The notes: generated by a model not told the origin, from the letters alone. A DNA stretch of 64,000 nucleotides from Pedobacter frigiditerrae (GCF_032678705.1 NZ_JAVTSS010000002.1:682001-746000), one strand, 5' to 3'. Positions 27,127 through 36,883 are shown, counted from the first letter of the stretch. Numbers and translations are program-made.

Positions 27127-28962
27127 TTATTTAACAAGCAGGCTTGCATTATCCTTAACAAATGCCTTTACCACTTTTGCCTTACCTTTTCCATTATTTA
27201 AAATGGTATAGCTTTTTGCCGCTGCAGGTATTACAAAAGTTTCTGCATAGTTGAAATTCATTGTAGTTCCATCTAAAGTTATTACTGTAACCTCGCTACC
27301 TTCAACTAACATTAAAATATGGCAAACATTTTCTGTTTCTATACTTACTTGCTCATCAAACTCTATACGGTGTACATCATAAAAATGTTCTTGATGGGTT
27401 GGCAAATGGATAATTTCATAACCAGTTCCATTTTCAATTACCTTAGGTTTAGCCACTAATTCGTTTTTAACCTTTTCTCCTTTTCTATCAAATTTAAGGT
27501 TCTTAAATGCATGATCTATATTGATTGGTCTTGGATGTCCATCAAGTCCCATTCTCATCCAATCGTACATTTTAAAAGTAAAAATATATGGTGTTGCACT
27601 GATTTCTAGCACTAAATTATTTGCCCCTGCACTATGCACCGTCCCATTTGGGATTAAGAATAAATCATGTTTATTGGCGTCTAATACCTGTACATATTTT
27701 GTAATGTCTATTTCCTTGCTATGTTCCTGACTATCTTCTAATGCTTCTTCGAAAGCTTTTGGGTCGATGTCTTCTTGAAATCCTAAATATACTTTTGCAT
27801 CTTCTTTACAATCTAAAATGTAATAGGTTTCATCCTGAGTAATATTTTCTCCAAATTCTTTCCTAATGTATTCTAAAGATGGGTGACATTGAATCGATAA
27901 GTTACCGCCATCAAATGTATCTAAGAAATCGAATCTGATTGGAAATTCAGTTCCAAATGTAGGTTCGTGTTTACCTAGAACAGCTTGCGCTTGCTGATAC
28001 ATTAAAAGATCAAAAGGAACTTCCAATAAATTACCATCGCTCTCAAAAAGCACCCCATTTTCTGGCACAATTAATTCGAACGACCAAGCATAATTTACTT
28101 CCTCCTTATTCAATCCCTCAATTTTTTCTTGCATCCAATGACCGCCCCAAGCGCCTGCTTCAAACCAAGGTCGCACACGAAAAACTGATTGACTCATCTC
28201 CTTTAAACCTTGCTGCACATCTGAATTAAAAGCCCAGTTGATTGATTCTTTCCATTGTGCATCTGCCACAATGCTTATTTGATTTAAAATGTTTTGTTTG
28301 TGATTATTTAAAACTACCCAGTCTACAAAGTAAGATCGCTTATAGGCTTCTGCCGCACCATCAACTTCATCAGCGCCAATATTGGTAATTGCACCTGCAC
28401 GAAAACGGTATTGTATTTCATTCTTTGGAATCTCTAGATAAACCAGCGGTGAATCCCAGTTTAATAGCGCAGCCCCAACTCCTATGGCAATATTAACTTC
28501 ATATTCTTCATCAGGTATTAAGCTAGAAAGTTGATTGGTTTGAAAAAAGTTAGAAAGGGTTAAAGTGGTTTTAGTACCCCAAACACTCTTCTCTTCCCCT
28601 AAAAATGGTGTAACCAATTTTTCGATATCCTGACTGTCTTTTATATGATCTGTTAAATAAGTCCATTTTACAGTAATACCCTTTTTATTCAACACATCAT
28701 CAATTGCAGTTTGAACAGCATTCCAGAAAACACCGTTAAAACCATCAATCCTTACTGTTTTTTGTTCAATTATCCAATTTACCAAAGACGCATAACCATT
28801 GTTAATTTTTCCGCTTCCTAATGAATGATATGGATAGATATCGTAACCAGTATCTTCCTTCTTCTTTTGGTTAATCTGTTGTGGCAAAATAGTTTCGGAG
28901 CTTAATCTCCAATTGTTAATTATCGGCTCGCTCTTATCTAATACATTAGTATTCAATTCCAT
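27127..28962 (-). CDS. Class I mannose-6-phosphate isomerase with N-terminal extra domain (PUL gene 4)
   Basis: A 611-residue cytoplasmic protein. Residues ~265-611 are a class I phosphomannose isomerase: 'GGHWMQEKI', zinc ligands in 'LSIQCHPSLEY' and 'QDETYYILD', and His in 'FLIPNGTVHSAGANN'. The first ~230 residues ('YASLVNWIIEQKTVRIDGF') resemble a uridine-kinase-like domain without a recognisable P-loop; the combination is roughly half again as long as stand-alone ManA (about 390 residues). It converts mannose-6-phosphate to fructose-6-phosphate, completing the mannose route with the ROK kinase. A hairpin lies in the 115-bp gap before it. Confidence 0.85.
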   Translation of the reverse strand: MELNTNVLDKSEPIINNWRLSSETILPQQINQKKKEDTGYDIYPYHSLGSGKINNGYASLVNWIIEQKTVRIDGFNGVFWNAVQTAIDDVLNKKGITVKWTYLTDHIKDSQDIEKLVTPFLGEEKSVWGTKTTLTLSNFFQTNQLSSLIPDEEYEVNIAIGVGAALLNWDSPLVYLEIPKNEIQYRFRAGAITNIGADEVDGAAEAYKRSYFVDWVVLNNHKQNILNQISIVADAQWKESINWAFNSDVQQGLKEMSQSVFRVRPWFEAGAWGGHWMQEKIEGLNKEEVNYAWSFELIVPENGVLFESDGNLLEVPFDLLMYQQAQAVLGKHEPTFGTEFPIRFDFLDTFDGGNLSIQCHPSLEYIRKEFGENITQDETYYILDCKEDAKVYLGFQEDIDPKAFEEALEDSQEHSKEIDITKYVQVLDANKHDLFLIPNGTVHSAGANNLVLEISATPYIFTFKMYDWMRMGLDGHPRPINIDHAFKNLKFDRKGEKVKNELVAKPKVIENGTGYEIIHLPTHQEHFYDVHRIEFDEQVSIETENVCHILMLVEGSEVTVITLDGTTMNFNYAETFVIPAAAKSYTILNNGKGKAKVVKAFVKDNASLLVK

Positions 28963-29024
28963 ATCAAGGTATTTCTCTTGTTTCTCTGCTACTAAATAGC
29001 TGTAATTTAATCAATATTTAAACC

Positions 29025-29054
29025 TTATTTGCGAGAGAATTTTCTCGCAAATAA
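29025..29054 (-). promoter_or_regulatory. Intercistronic 12-bp hairpin
   Basis: Perfect inverted arms TTATTTGCGAGA (29025-29036) and TCTCGCAAATAA (29043-29054) with a 6-nt loop. On the minus strand no T-run follows, so it is likelier an mRNA-stabilising or processing element, or a weak attenuator, than a full terminator. It separates the susC-susD-DUF3823 part from the enzyme/transport part of the PUL. Confidence 0.6.
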
Positions 29055-29077
29055 AGCTTATTCTTTGTTTTAGGTAA

Positions 29078-29791
29078 TTAATTAGGGATAGTTACCGATT
29101 TTATTGTGCTGTAGTTATAAAGTCTTGAACCTATTCTAGCGCCAACCCTTAAAAAAATCTCTCTCCCTTTTGGCAAAACAGGGCTTGCTACACTATTGGT
29201 TACAGTTAAAGCTGGGGTTGCCGGCCTAGTGAATAGCGTGAAATTAGTATTTCCAACATAGGGTGTGTTGTTAAGGTAAAGTACACAATCGCCAATGGCA
29301 TCTTGATACGCAGCATTGGCTGTACCTCTAACTATAGTGTATTGAGCATTAACTTTACCAGTTGCTGCATCATAAGTTGGTTCTCCAACCCATTCTACAC
29401 GAAGAAAAGGTTCAACAGCAAAATTAACCTCTGTGGTGCCGCCTTTAACCTCTACCACTTTTGGAGTAGGAGGTACAAACGCACCTTCTGGAGTCATGGT
29501 ATAAGTTGCAGCAAAAAGTTTGGTGTTTGTAAAACTACCATCTTGTCGTGATGCTAGAAATTGAGGGGTAGCAGTTGGACTATAACTAGTTTCTACTAGT
29601 CTAACTCTAGTTCCAGCTGTCATAGATCCATCAGTAGTGGTCACTTCCGTTTGAATTGGCTTTCCTGTTCCTGCATCTGTTACCACTCCTTTAACGGTTT
29701 GGTCAGGAGCGGCGTAGTTATCAAATTTGGAACATGAGCTTGCTGTTAATAGAGCAAGACATATTGCGATATAATAAGTTATTCTTTTCAT
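29078..29791 (-). CDS. DUF3823 lipoprotein, SusCD accessory (PUL gene 3)
   Basis: A 237-residue lipoprotein (lipobox 'ALLTASSC', Cys20). Beta-rich domains: an N-terminal carboxypeptidase-regulatory-like Ig fold ('VKGVVTDAGTGKPIQTEVT', 'RQDGSFTNTKLFAATYTM') and a C-terminal part ('LRVEWVGEPTYDAATGKVNA', 'GREIFLRVGARIGSRLYNYS'). DUF3823 proteins are found directly after SusD genes and are thought to be surface glycan-binding proteins. It starts 17 bp after the susD stop. The binding target is presumably mannan or N-glycan, by context only. Confidence 0.85.
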   Translation of the reverse strand: MKRITYYIAICLALLTASSCSKFDNYAAPDQTVKGVVTDAGTGKPIQTEVTTTDGSMTAGTRVRLVETSYSPTATPQFLASRQDGSFTNTKLFAATYTMTPEGAFVPPTPKVVEVKGGTTEVNFAVEPFLRVEWVGEPTYDAATGKVNAQYTIVRGTANAAYQDAIGDCVLYLNNTPYVGNTNFTLFTRPATPALTVTNSVASPVLPKGREIFLRVGARIGSRLYNYSTIKSVTIPN

Positions 29792-29808
29792 CTTTTGAAT
29801 TTTTTAAA

Positions 29809-31755
29809 TTACCATCCTGGGTTTTGTACAAGGTTTAAACTTTTAGCAATTGCTGCAGTTGGAATTTGATTATAATACCATCTAGTTTGGAAGGTATAGT
29901 TTACACCACGCTCCTCATTTCTTACATCCAAAATATATTTGCTTTGATCTTGCAACATAATTGGTATAAGGGCTTTATAAATGGTGTTATTTTGCTCTAA
30001 ATTCGCAATGCGCCATCTTCTTAAATCCCAAATGGTTTTGTTCTCAAAAGCCAACTCTCTTCTACGTTCCGTTCTAACGTCATTAATGTTGTTAATTGCA
30101 ACATATAGTGATGCTCCTGCACGTTCCCTTATCGAATTAGTTAAGGTTAAAGCCTCAGTAGCGTAAGTAGCGCCTTGCCCTAAAAGGAATAATTCATAAG
30201 CAGCTTCTGCTTTGTTCAATACAACTTCGCCATATCTAAACTCAATAAATTGCTGGTCTGAACGATTAGGCAATGTTTCTGCTTGTGGTTTTTCTGGACT
30301 TAAATATTTTCTCACATAAAAGCCTGTGTAAGTACCTCCAGTTGCATTAGCGCCAATTGCTGTGTAAATACCACTCGCACCAGACCTAGTGATTTTAGTT
30401 CCGTTTGAAAGTGTTACTAAATTTGCTGCATCAAGGTTTGCCGCTACAGTTGCAGATCCCAATAAAGTAGCAGGATAAGCTGTACTTGCATTTCCAGGGG
30501 TTAGGTCACTTAAACCTCCCGTTGAAGCTCCTGTGAAAACACCTCTGCGTACTTCAATTTGAACACTTTTAAATAAATCGCCAGGCAATATTACAGTAGC
30601 CCTTAACCTTGGTTCTACATTGGCAAAAATATCCATGGTATTGGTATAGGTTAAATATTTACCACCAGCATCCATCGTTTGAATCGTCCCATCAGGATTT
30701 TTTGGGAAACCCTCATACATTTCTACCAAGTTCAGGGTTGGTAGGGTCTCTGAAGAATAATTTCCTTGTGGACCCTCCCATTGTTTAGGCACATTTAATG
30801 CATCGTACATGTGCGTCAAGTCAGGATATTTAAACTGCCTAGCAAAAATAGACTCTCTGTTTGCGGTTGAATTGTCTAAGAATAGACTTACAAAATTTTG
30901 ATATTGGGCTTCCTTATCAGTTGCCGACCATTTATTTTTATACAATGCATATTTGCCATTTAATAAATTTGCCGCATCATAAGCTGCTTTAAAATAGGTA
31001 ACCGCTTTTGAAGCAGGCACACCGCACAAACGTATACCACCAGTTGTTAAATCAATTGTATTGTACTTCGCGATAGTTCCAGCATACAACATTGCTCTTG
31101 ATTTTAATGCCGCAGCAACATATTTGTTCGCTCTATTAGATTTATTGGTTTCTGGCAGGGTAATGTAAACTGCATCCAATTCTTTGGCAACAAAGTCCCA
31201 AATCGCTTCTTCACTTGAACGTGGTATTTTAAGCTCTTCAATTTCAGAAGCAAGCTCAGAAATAGTTTCCCCAGGTTTGGTTAATAATTTATCAACTAAT
31301 GGAACTCCTCCATAACGTTTCACTAAAGCAAAGTAAGTGAAAGCACGAACAAATTGTGCTTCAGCTATCCACATTTGAACCTGCTCTGGTTTATGGTTGC
31401 TTGCATAAGTTGGCATCGTAGCGATAAAGTAATTACAATCGCGGATTAATAAATAAGCTGCGCTCCAGTAATTGTGTGTTTCTGTCACATTCCCTAAATC
31501 CCTACTTACCGCCTCGCCACTAATGGCATGTGGTGAACCTACTTGGCCAGTTTGGTTAAAAGCCCCAACTGGGTGATATTTAAAATCCTCAATTGGCATG
31601 GTATAATACATTCTTGATATGTAAGCATCAACACCAGCTTCTGTAGTAAATAGATCGGCATCCTGAACAATGTTTACAGGCGGCACATCCAGTTTCTGGC
31701 AAGCTGCAAATGATGTGATCACCACAGCTAATAATATATATAGTTTCTTTTTCAT
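29809..31755 (-). CDS. SusD/RagB outer-membrane nutrient-binding lipoprotein (PUL gene 2)
   Basis: A 648-residue lipoprotein (lipobox 'AVVITSFAAC', Cys19). TPR-like helices ('AEAQFVRAFTYFALVKRYGG', 'YVAAALKSRAMLYAGTIAKY') and C-terminal 'RSDQQFIEFRYGEVVLNKAEAAY', 'RRRELAFENKTIWDLRRWRI' are hallmark SusD blocks. It caps the SusC channel at the cell surface and hands over oligosaccharide. It begins 8 bp after susC. The ligand should match the GH92 enzymes of the operon. Confidence 0.95.
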   Translation of the reverse strand: MKKKLYILLAVVITSFAACQKLDVPPVNIVQDADLFTTEAGVDAYISRMYYTMPIEDFKYHPVGAFNQTGQVGSPHAISGEAVSRDLGNVTETHNYWSAAYLLIRDCNYFIATMPTYASNHKPEQVQMWIAEAQFVRAFTYFALVKRYGGVPLVDKLLTKPGETISELASEIEELKIPRSSEEAIWDFVAKELDAVYITLPETNKSNRANKYVAAALKSRAMLYAGTIAKYNTIDLTTGGIRLCGVPASKAVTYFKAAYDAANLLNGKYALYKNKWSATDKEAQYQNFVSLFLDNSTANRESIFARQFKYPDLTHMYDALNVPKQWEGPQGNYSSETLPTLNLVEMYEGFPKNPDGTIQTMDAGGKYLTYTNTMDIFANVEPRLRATVILPGDLFKSVQIEVRRGVFTGASTGGLSDLTPGNASTAYPATLLGSATVAANLDAANLVTLSNGTKITRSGASGIYTAIGANATGGTYTGFYVRKYLSPEKPQAETLPNRSDQQFIEFRYGEVVLNKAEAAYELFLLGQGATYATEALTLTNSIRERAGASLYVAINNINDVRTERRRELAFENKTIWDLRRWRIANLEQNNTIYKALIPIMLQDQSKYILDVRNEERGVNYTFQTRWYYNQIPTAAIAKSLNLVQNPGW

Positions 31756-31763
31756 GGCTACTG

Positions 31764-34700
31764 TTATAATTTAAGGTTAAGGCCAAAAGTGAATTTTTTA
31801 TCCAATGGATACACATAACCAAAATCACTTGATGGGTGTTCTGGATCTAGGAACTTCAAATCGGTAACTGTAAGCAAGTTGAATGCATTGGCATAAAATC
31901 TTAATCCTTTTACGCCTACTTTGTTAAACCATTTTTGTGGTAAGCTGTAACCTAATTCGATGGTTTTTATTCTGAAATATTTAGCATTTTGGGCATTAGC
32001 CAAGGTATTGGTAAATGGCACCGTACCAGTATAAGCGTAATAACCTGGTATCCACTTTGTGTTAGGATCAAATGGATCTGCATTAGGATCTTCAGGATGG
32101 TACCTGTCTAAGAATTGTTTTAAGGCATTACCTCCAGCCCAAAGCGGCGTATTCAATTGCTCAAAATAAGAAACATATACGTTTCCAGCACCGCTGATGG
32201 TTGTACTAAAATCCCAGTTTTTATAAGCAGCATTAAGAGTCAATCCATAAGTTAAAGTGGGTAAGCCTGATGTAGAAATTGGATGTGAATCTTGTGAACT
32301 AATTACGCCATCTCCATTCCAATCTTCGTATCTGTAATCGCCAACAACGGTGGTTCTAGAAGCATAAATCGGACTGTTTTTAATGGCTTGATAATTCTCA
32401 AACTGGCCGGTTGTTCCATAACCCCAGTATAAGTTGTTCCAACGATTAGCCGTGAAATTGCTGTTTTCCCAATTTAAGTAAGAGTTTCCTGCTCGTGCCT
32501 GTACACGTGTAGTATTCATGGTACGGGTAATGCCCATTATACCTTTAACGCTATAAGAAAAATTACCCAACTGGTTGCGGTGGTTAAGTTCTAAATCGAT
32601 ACCTCTTGAGCGATCGCCATTTAAGTTTTCTTGAGGGAAATTAACACCCACAACATCTGGTAAACTGTTAGCTTGTGTTCCCAACAATCCACTTCTGTTT
32701 CTTACAAAATAATCAACAGAAAATCCAAATAATCCATTCCACATTTCAGCATCTACACCAATATCTAACTGTTTCGCAGTAAACCAAGTGATGATCGGAT
32801 TGGCTAAACCTTTACTAGAAGCACCAGTAACATAAACGCCATTAAATACAGATCCAGTAGCTGGATAGTTATAACCAGTAATGAATTGATAAGTAGCAGC
32901 AGAGTCATCACCTTGTTCGCCATAAGATCCACGAATCTTAAAGTTGTTTATGAATTTAAGTGGCGAGTCTTTCCAGAATTTTTCTTCAGATACACGATAA
33001 CCAGCTGAAGCGTAAGGGAAAAATCCCCATTGTTCGTTTACTGAAAATTTTGAGGAACCATCAGCCCTAAAGCCTACTTCAGCTAAATACTTTCCATCAT
33101 AATCATAAGTAAACTTACCTACATAAGAGGCAGTTTGATTATTGAAAAGACTGCCCTGAGCGGTTGACATGAAACCTTGCTGATCAGTAGTAGAACCTGC
33201 CAATAACTGATCTACAGGGATGGTTAGGTTTCGCTGTGCGAAAAAGTTATCACCCTTTAAGGTGTTTCGTTCATATAATGCCAATGCACTAATATTGTGC
33301 GAACCGAATGATTTATTATAGTTCGCAGAGGCTTGGAAGAGTATACTTGGGTATTCATAAAACTCTCTTCTTAATGTTGAAGGAGAAAACTGAGCTTCTG
33401 GAGCGTAAGTATCAGTTGCAGCAGTGTAGGTATAAAGGTTATAAGTTTTAGTATAATATTTATTGGTGGCAATTTGATAATCGTAACTAAATAAACCTTT
33501 TAAACTCAAACCTTTTAAAAATGTTGCATCATACTTTAAACTGGTAGATGATTGGAACCATTTGTTCTGAATATTACGATAACCACTTACATCAGCATTT
33601 GCATGCGCATAAGCATTTAATGAACTAGGCACTTTTGCTAAATAAGCAGGATTGTTGTTTGCAAAAATTGGTTCTGTTGGTGCTTGGTACCAAGTACTTC
33701 TAATTACCCAATAAGTATCTTCCTTCAATTGATTTTTTTGATCAACGATACCTGTTAAGTTGATATCGAAAGTTAAGTTTTTAGCCAGTTTAGTTGTTAA
33801 ATTTGCCCTAAGGTTATAACGGTTGTAGTTTAAATCGCCCGACTTGAAAAATCCTTCTTGATCTTGAACACCTAAACTCGCAAAATAAGTTGTGTTTTCA
33901 TTACCACCAGACGCACTGATGTCATGTTGAGATTGAGGAGCGGTATACCTCAATACAGCGGCATTCCAATCAGACGCCACTTTAGTGCCATTTTGATAGG
34001 CAGTAAAATCAGCTGGCGTAAAACGAACAGGCCCTTTATTGTATGCGCCTGTTCCACCTAAGTGAAGTGAATATTCATTAGCCAAAGTCATGTATTCGAA
34101 AATATTAACTGAATTAGGCATGAATGACGGCTTTTGAAGTGAGTAGGAACCATTATAGTTAAGCTCTACACTTCCCTTTTTACCTTTTTTAGTCGTAATT
34201 AACACTACACCATTTGCTGAACGTACCCCATAAATAGCAGCAGAAGCATCTTTTAACACGGTGATACTTTCTATGTCCTCAGCGCTTAAACGGGAGAAGT
34301 TATTTCTAACAACCCCATCTACAACCACTAGAGGAGAACCTAATCCCCTTACATCAAATGAGGTGTTAAAAGCTCCTGGCTCACTACTGTTTTGCACCAC
34401 ACGTACACCAGCAATTTTACCAGTTAACATGTTCTGAACGTTTTCGTTTTTAGTGGTTACAATTTCTTTTGCTGTTACTGAGGATACGGCACCAGTTAAA
34501 GTAGCCTTTTTCTGAGATCCATAACCCACTACAATTACTTCATTTAAATCTGATGCAGTAGAGGCTAATGTTACGTTTACCTGTGTTTGACTACCTATAA
34601 CAACTTCATTGGCCTTGTAGCCAATCATGGTAAACACTAATGTTTCGCCCACTTTAGCAGTGATACTGTATTTTCCATCAGGGCCTGTTGTGGTGGCATT

Positions 34701-34955
34701 TGTTGTTCCTTTTACGGTAACACCAACACCCGGAAGTGGTCCAGTTTCATCTTTCACTGTTCCCGTTAGTTTTACAGTGTTCTGCGCATAAGCAGTTCCA
34801 AAAATACTGCAAGCCAAAAAGAAAGAACAGAGTAAAAGTTTAAGTGACTGCAATTTGTAGCGCCAATCGCTTTCTTGCAGCTTAGAATTTTGCGACAGCA
34901 AACTAGATTGGTTCAGTTCTTTTTTGCTGAGGCGATTTAGTAAAAATGATTTCAT
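31764..34955 (-). CDS. SusC/RagA TonB-dependent transporter (PUL gene 1)
   Basis: A 1063-residue outer-membrane protein. After a long N-terminus and signal ('LLLCSFFLACSIFGTAYAQ', ~residue 58) come a carboxypeptidase-regulatory-like domain ('LTGTVKDETGPLPGVGVTVK'), a TonB-box-like region, the plug ('QNMLTGKIAGVRVVQNSSEP', 'SITVLKDASAAIYGVRSANG') and a 22-strand barrel ending '...KKFTFGLNLKL'. It lacks the STN domain of anti-sigma-coupled SusC proteins, fitting control by the divergent GntR regulator. First gene of the PUL; its promoter overlaps a 14-bp palindrome. Confidence 0.95.
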   Translation of the reverse strand: MKSFLLNRLSKKELNQSSLLSQNSKLQESDWRYKLQSLKLLLCSFFLACSIFGTAYAQNTVKLTGTVKDETGPLPGVGVTVKGTTNATTTGPDGKYSITAKVGETLVFTMIGYKANEVVIGSQTQVNVTLASTASDLNEVIVVGYGSQKKATLTGAVSSVTAKEIVTTKNENVQNMLTGKIAGVRVVQNSSEPGAFNTSFDVRGLGSPLVVVDGVVRNNFSRLSAEDIESITVLKDASAAIYGVRSANGVVLITTKKGKKGSVELNYNGSYSLQKPSFMPNSVNIFEYMTLANEYSLHLGGTGAYNKGPVRFTPADFTAYQNGTKVASDWNAAVLRYTAPQSQHDISASGGNENTTYFASLGVQDQEGFFKSGDLNYNRYNLRANLTTKLAKNLTFDINLTGIVDQKNQLKEDTYWVIRSTWYQAPTEPIFANNNPAYLAKVPSSLNAYAHANADVSGYRNIQNKWFQSSTSLKYDATFLKGLSLKGLFSYDYQIATNKYYTKTYNLYTYTAATDTYAPEAQFSPSTLRREFYEYPSILFQASANYNKSFGSHNISALALYERNTLKGDNFFAQRNLTIPVDQLLAGSTTDQQGFMSTAQGSLFNNQTASYVGKFTYDYDGKYLAEVGFRADGSSKFSVNEQWGFFPYASAGYRVSEEKFWKDSPLKFINNFKIRGSYGEQGDDSAATYQFITGYNYPATGSVFNGVYVTGASSKGLANPIITWFTAKQLDIGVDAEMWNGLFGFSVDYFVRNRSGLLGTQANSLPDVVGVNFPQENLNGDRSRGIDLELNHRNQLGNFSYSVKGIMGITRTMNTTRVQARAGNSYLNWENSNFTANRWNNLYWGYGTTGQFENYQAIKNSPIYASRTTVVGDYRYEDWNGDGVISSQDSHPISTSGLPTLTYGLTLNAAYKNWDFSTTISGAGNVYVSYFEQLNTPLWAGGNALKQFLDRYHPEDPNADPFDPNTKWIPGYYAYTGTVPFTNTLANAQNAKYFRIKTIELGYSLPQKWFNKVGVKGLRFYANAFNLLTVTDLKFLDPEHPSSDFGYVYPLDKKFTFGLNLKL

Positions 34956-35146
34956 AATTAATAATGCTAACTCAATTGATTAAATATTTGAATGATTTAA
35001 GGTTTTGCATTGATTGTGGCTCAATCGACTTATGAATTACTAGGGAAAATGGGAAACACGACGAATGTTTTTGTGCCTTGTTTCCTTTCTTTTTGAATAA
35101 GGTTTTACCTGTTTCATACTGAGGATATTAAGATTTATACATTGGT

Positions 35147-35160
35147 TATGTACAAACATA
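35147..35160. promoter_or_regulatory. Predicted GntR operator in the susC/gntR intergenic region
   Basis: TATGTACAAACATA, inverted half-sites TATGT/ACATA with a 4-nt spacer. Its reverse complement differs by one base from the palindrome upstream of the sulfatase operon (38469-38482). It contains the susC -7 box on the minus strand, so a bound repressor would block the PUL promoter. Confidence 0.7.
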
Positions 35161-35183
35161 TAAACATTCTATTTAAAAACAAA
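35153..35183 (-). promoter_or_regulatory. susC promoter
   Basis: On the minus strand: TTTG (complement of 35180-35183), 19-nt spacer, TATGTTTG (complement of 35153-35160). This matches the Bacteroidota consensus TTTG-N19-TAnnTTTG. The -7 box is part of the predicted operator. It implies a leader of ~190 nt before the susC ATG. Confidence 0.7.
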
Positions 35184-35191
35184 TATTTTTT

Positions 35192-35199
35192 TACTTTTG
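35192..35199 (+). promoter_or_regulatory. Likely -7 box of the gntR gene
   Basis: TACTTTTG fits TAnnTTTG, 36 bp before the gntR ATG. No clear -33 TTG at the right distance. The operator palindrome ends 31 bp upstream, so one site could serve both divergent genes. Confidence 0.45.
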
Positions 35200-35235
35200 C
35201 TATATTATTTTTTATTAGCTTAATGGCTTGTTAAC

Positions 35236-35970
35236 ATGAAGGTGAAATTTTCTATCGACCATAAAAGTCATATTCCATTGCACATACAGGCAGAGGAATT
35301 ACTGCGGAACCTAATTAAGGATCCACAGTATGCTACGAAGTTTCTTCCTAATGAAGTTGACATGGCCAAGCAGCTTGCCATTTCTAGAACAACCTTAAGG
35401 CAAGCCTTAAATAAATTAGTTTACGAAGGTCTGCTGATTAGAAAAAAAGGCGTTGGAACTAAGGTTGCCGAGGTTTCTGTAAGCTCAAAGTCTAATAATT
35501 GGCTCAGCTTTTCTCAAGAGATGCAAGCGAGAGGTATTCCAATTAAAAACTTTGAGTTACACATTAGTTGGGTTACCCCTGATGAAAAATTAGCTCACTT
35601 TTTTGACATCAGTACCGATAAAAAGGTGTTAAAGCTAGAACGTTTAAGAGGCCGACTAGAAGGTCCGTTTGTTTATTTCATCTCTTATTTCCACCCACGA
35701 GTTGGATTAACGGGCGAAGAAGACTTTAAAAGACCGCTTTATGAAATCCTAGAGAAAGAACATTCTGTTGTGGCCAATTTATCCAAAGAAGAAATTAGCG
35801 CAAAGGAAGCCGATAAGTTTATCAGCGCTAAATTGGAGGTAGAACCAGGCTCAGCTATTTTAGTAAGAAAGCGTTTTGTTTACGACCAAGGAGATAGGCC
35901 AATCGAATTTAACCTAGGTTATTACAGGGCCGATAGCTTCGTTTATACTGTAGAAAGCAGAAGGGATTAG
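35236..35970 (+). CDS. GntR/HutC-family regulator (UTRA effector domain)
   Basis: A 244-residue cytoplasmic regulator. Residues ~1-75 are the winged HTH ('VDMAKQLAISRTTLRQALNK', 'LLIRKKGVGTKVAE'). Residues ~90-240 are the UTRA effector domain ('EKLAHFFDISTDKKVLKLER', 'YISYFHPRVG', 'EVEPGSAILVRKRFVYDQGD'), which in this family senses phosphosugars or sugars. It is divergent from susC (280 bp) and convergent with the endonuclease/phosphatase gene (17 bp). It most likely represses the PUL and the sulfatase operon through the shared palindrome; effector candidates are mannose-6-phosphate or mannose. Confidence 0.9.
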   Translation: MKVKFSIDHKSHIPLHIQAEELLRNLIKDPQYATKFLPNEVDMAKQLAISRTTLRQALNKLVYEGLLIRKKGVGTKVAEVSVSSKSNNWLSFSQEMQARGIPIKNFELHISWVTPDEKLAHFFDISTDKKVLKLERLRGRLEGPFVYFISYFHPRVGLTGEEDFKRPLYEILEKEHSVVANLSKEEISAKEADKFISAKLEVEPGSAILVRKRFVYDQGDRPIEFNLGYYRADSFVYTVESRRD

Positions 35971-35987
35971 GAATTAACCTCCACCTC

Positions 35988-36830
35988 CTAATAACTCACA
36001 TTAATGACCACTGGATAATGATCTGAAGGCAATTTGCCATTAAAGGTTTGTGTTAAAATGCCATAGCGTTTTACCTTAAATTGTTTGGTTACAAAAATAT
36101 GATCGATACGAGCATTATTGTTGCTACCCCCAATCTTAAAACCATTAAAAGTAGGTCCATTGGCCAATTTAATAGGCGATAAAACATAGCTGTCCTTTAA
36201 CAATCCCGAATTATTTATAGTAAAATAAGCATCAGAATTCTGGTTTGCATTGAAATCTCCAGTCAATATTGTTGGCTTACCACCAGTAATCTCCCTCATT
36301 TTTGCCATAATTAATTTTGCACTCTCACTACGAGCCAAAACACCTACATGATCCATGTGCACATTGAAAAAATTAAAAATGAAACCTGTTTTTATTTCCT
36401 TGAATTGAGCCCAAGTGCACACACGGGTTAATGCTGCATCCCAACCTACATTAGGTTTTTCAGTATCCGTTGCCGAAAGCCAAAAGTTTCCGCTTTTTAA
36501 CAGTTTAAACTTAGCTTCCTTATAATAGATGGCAGAGTGCTCACCTTTTTGACCACCATCTCTACCCTCACCAATCCACTTATAACCTGGCAAACTATCT
36601 GCTAGGTTATTTAACATGTGATGAAAGCCTTCCTGAACACCAAAAACATCCAAATCGTTAAACTTAATCACTTGTGCTATAACTGGATAACGCACCTTCC
36701 ATCCATTTCCAGCGGCAGAATCTGTCTGATTATCATAACGCAAGTTATAAGAACCGAGGTTCATTTGTTGAGCGCATAGCGAAGCTGACAATGAAAATAA
36801 TATGATGGCTATAAGTAAAAAACGTTTCAT
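35988..36830 (-). CDS. Secreted endonuclease/exonuclease/phosphatase-fold enzyme
   Basis: A 280-residue protein with a signal peptide ('LLIAIILFSLSASLCAQ'). EEP motifs are in order: 'MNLGSYNLRYDN', 'DVFGVQEGFHHM' (metal-binding Glu), 'FFNVHMDHVGVLARSES', 'LTGDFNANQNSDAY', 'RIDHIFVTKQF' and 'PSDHYPVVINVSY' (catalytic His). Such exported proteins are usually phosphodiesterases or phosphatases rather than nucleases. It follows the sulfatase gene by 53 bp and is probably co-transcribed, giving a pair of ester-cleaving enzymes beside the mannan PUL. Confidence 0.85.
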   Translation of the reverse strand: MKRFLLIAIILFSLSASLCAQQMNLGSYNLRYDNQTDSAAGNGWKVRYPVIAQVIKFNDLDVFGVQEGFHHMLNNLADSLPGYKWIGEGRDGGQKGEHSAIYYKEAKFKLLKSGNFWLSATDTEKPNVGWDAALTRVCTWAQFKEIKTGFIFNFFNVHMDHVGVLARSESAKLIMAKMREITGGKPTILTGDFNANQNSDAYFTINNSGLLKDSYVLSPIKLANGPTFNGFKIGGSNNNARIDHIFVTKQFKVKRYGILTQTFNGKLPSDHYPVVINVSY

Positions 36831-36883
36831 TATTTAATTTTTTTATTGTTAAAACTATGACGACTAACAAGCCATCAACCTTG

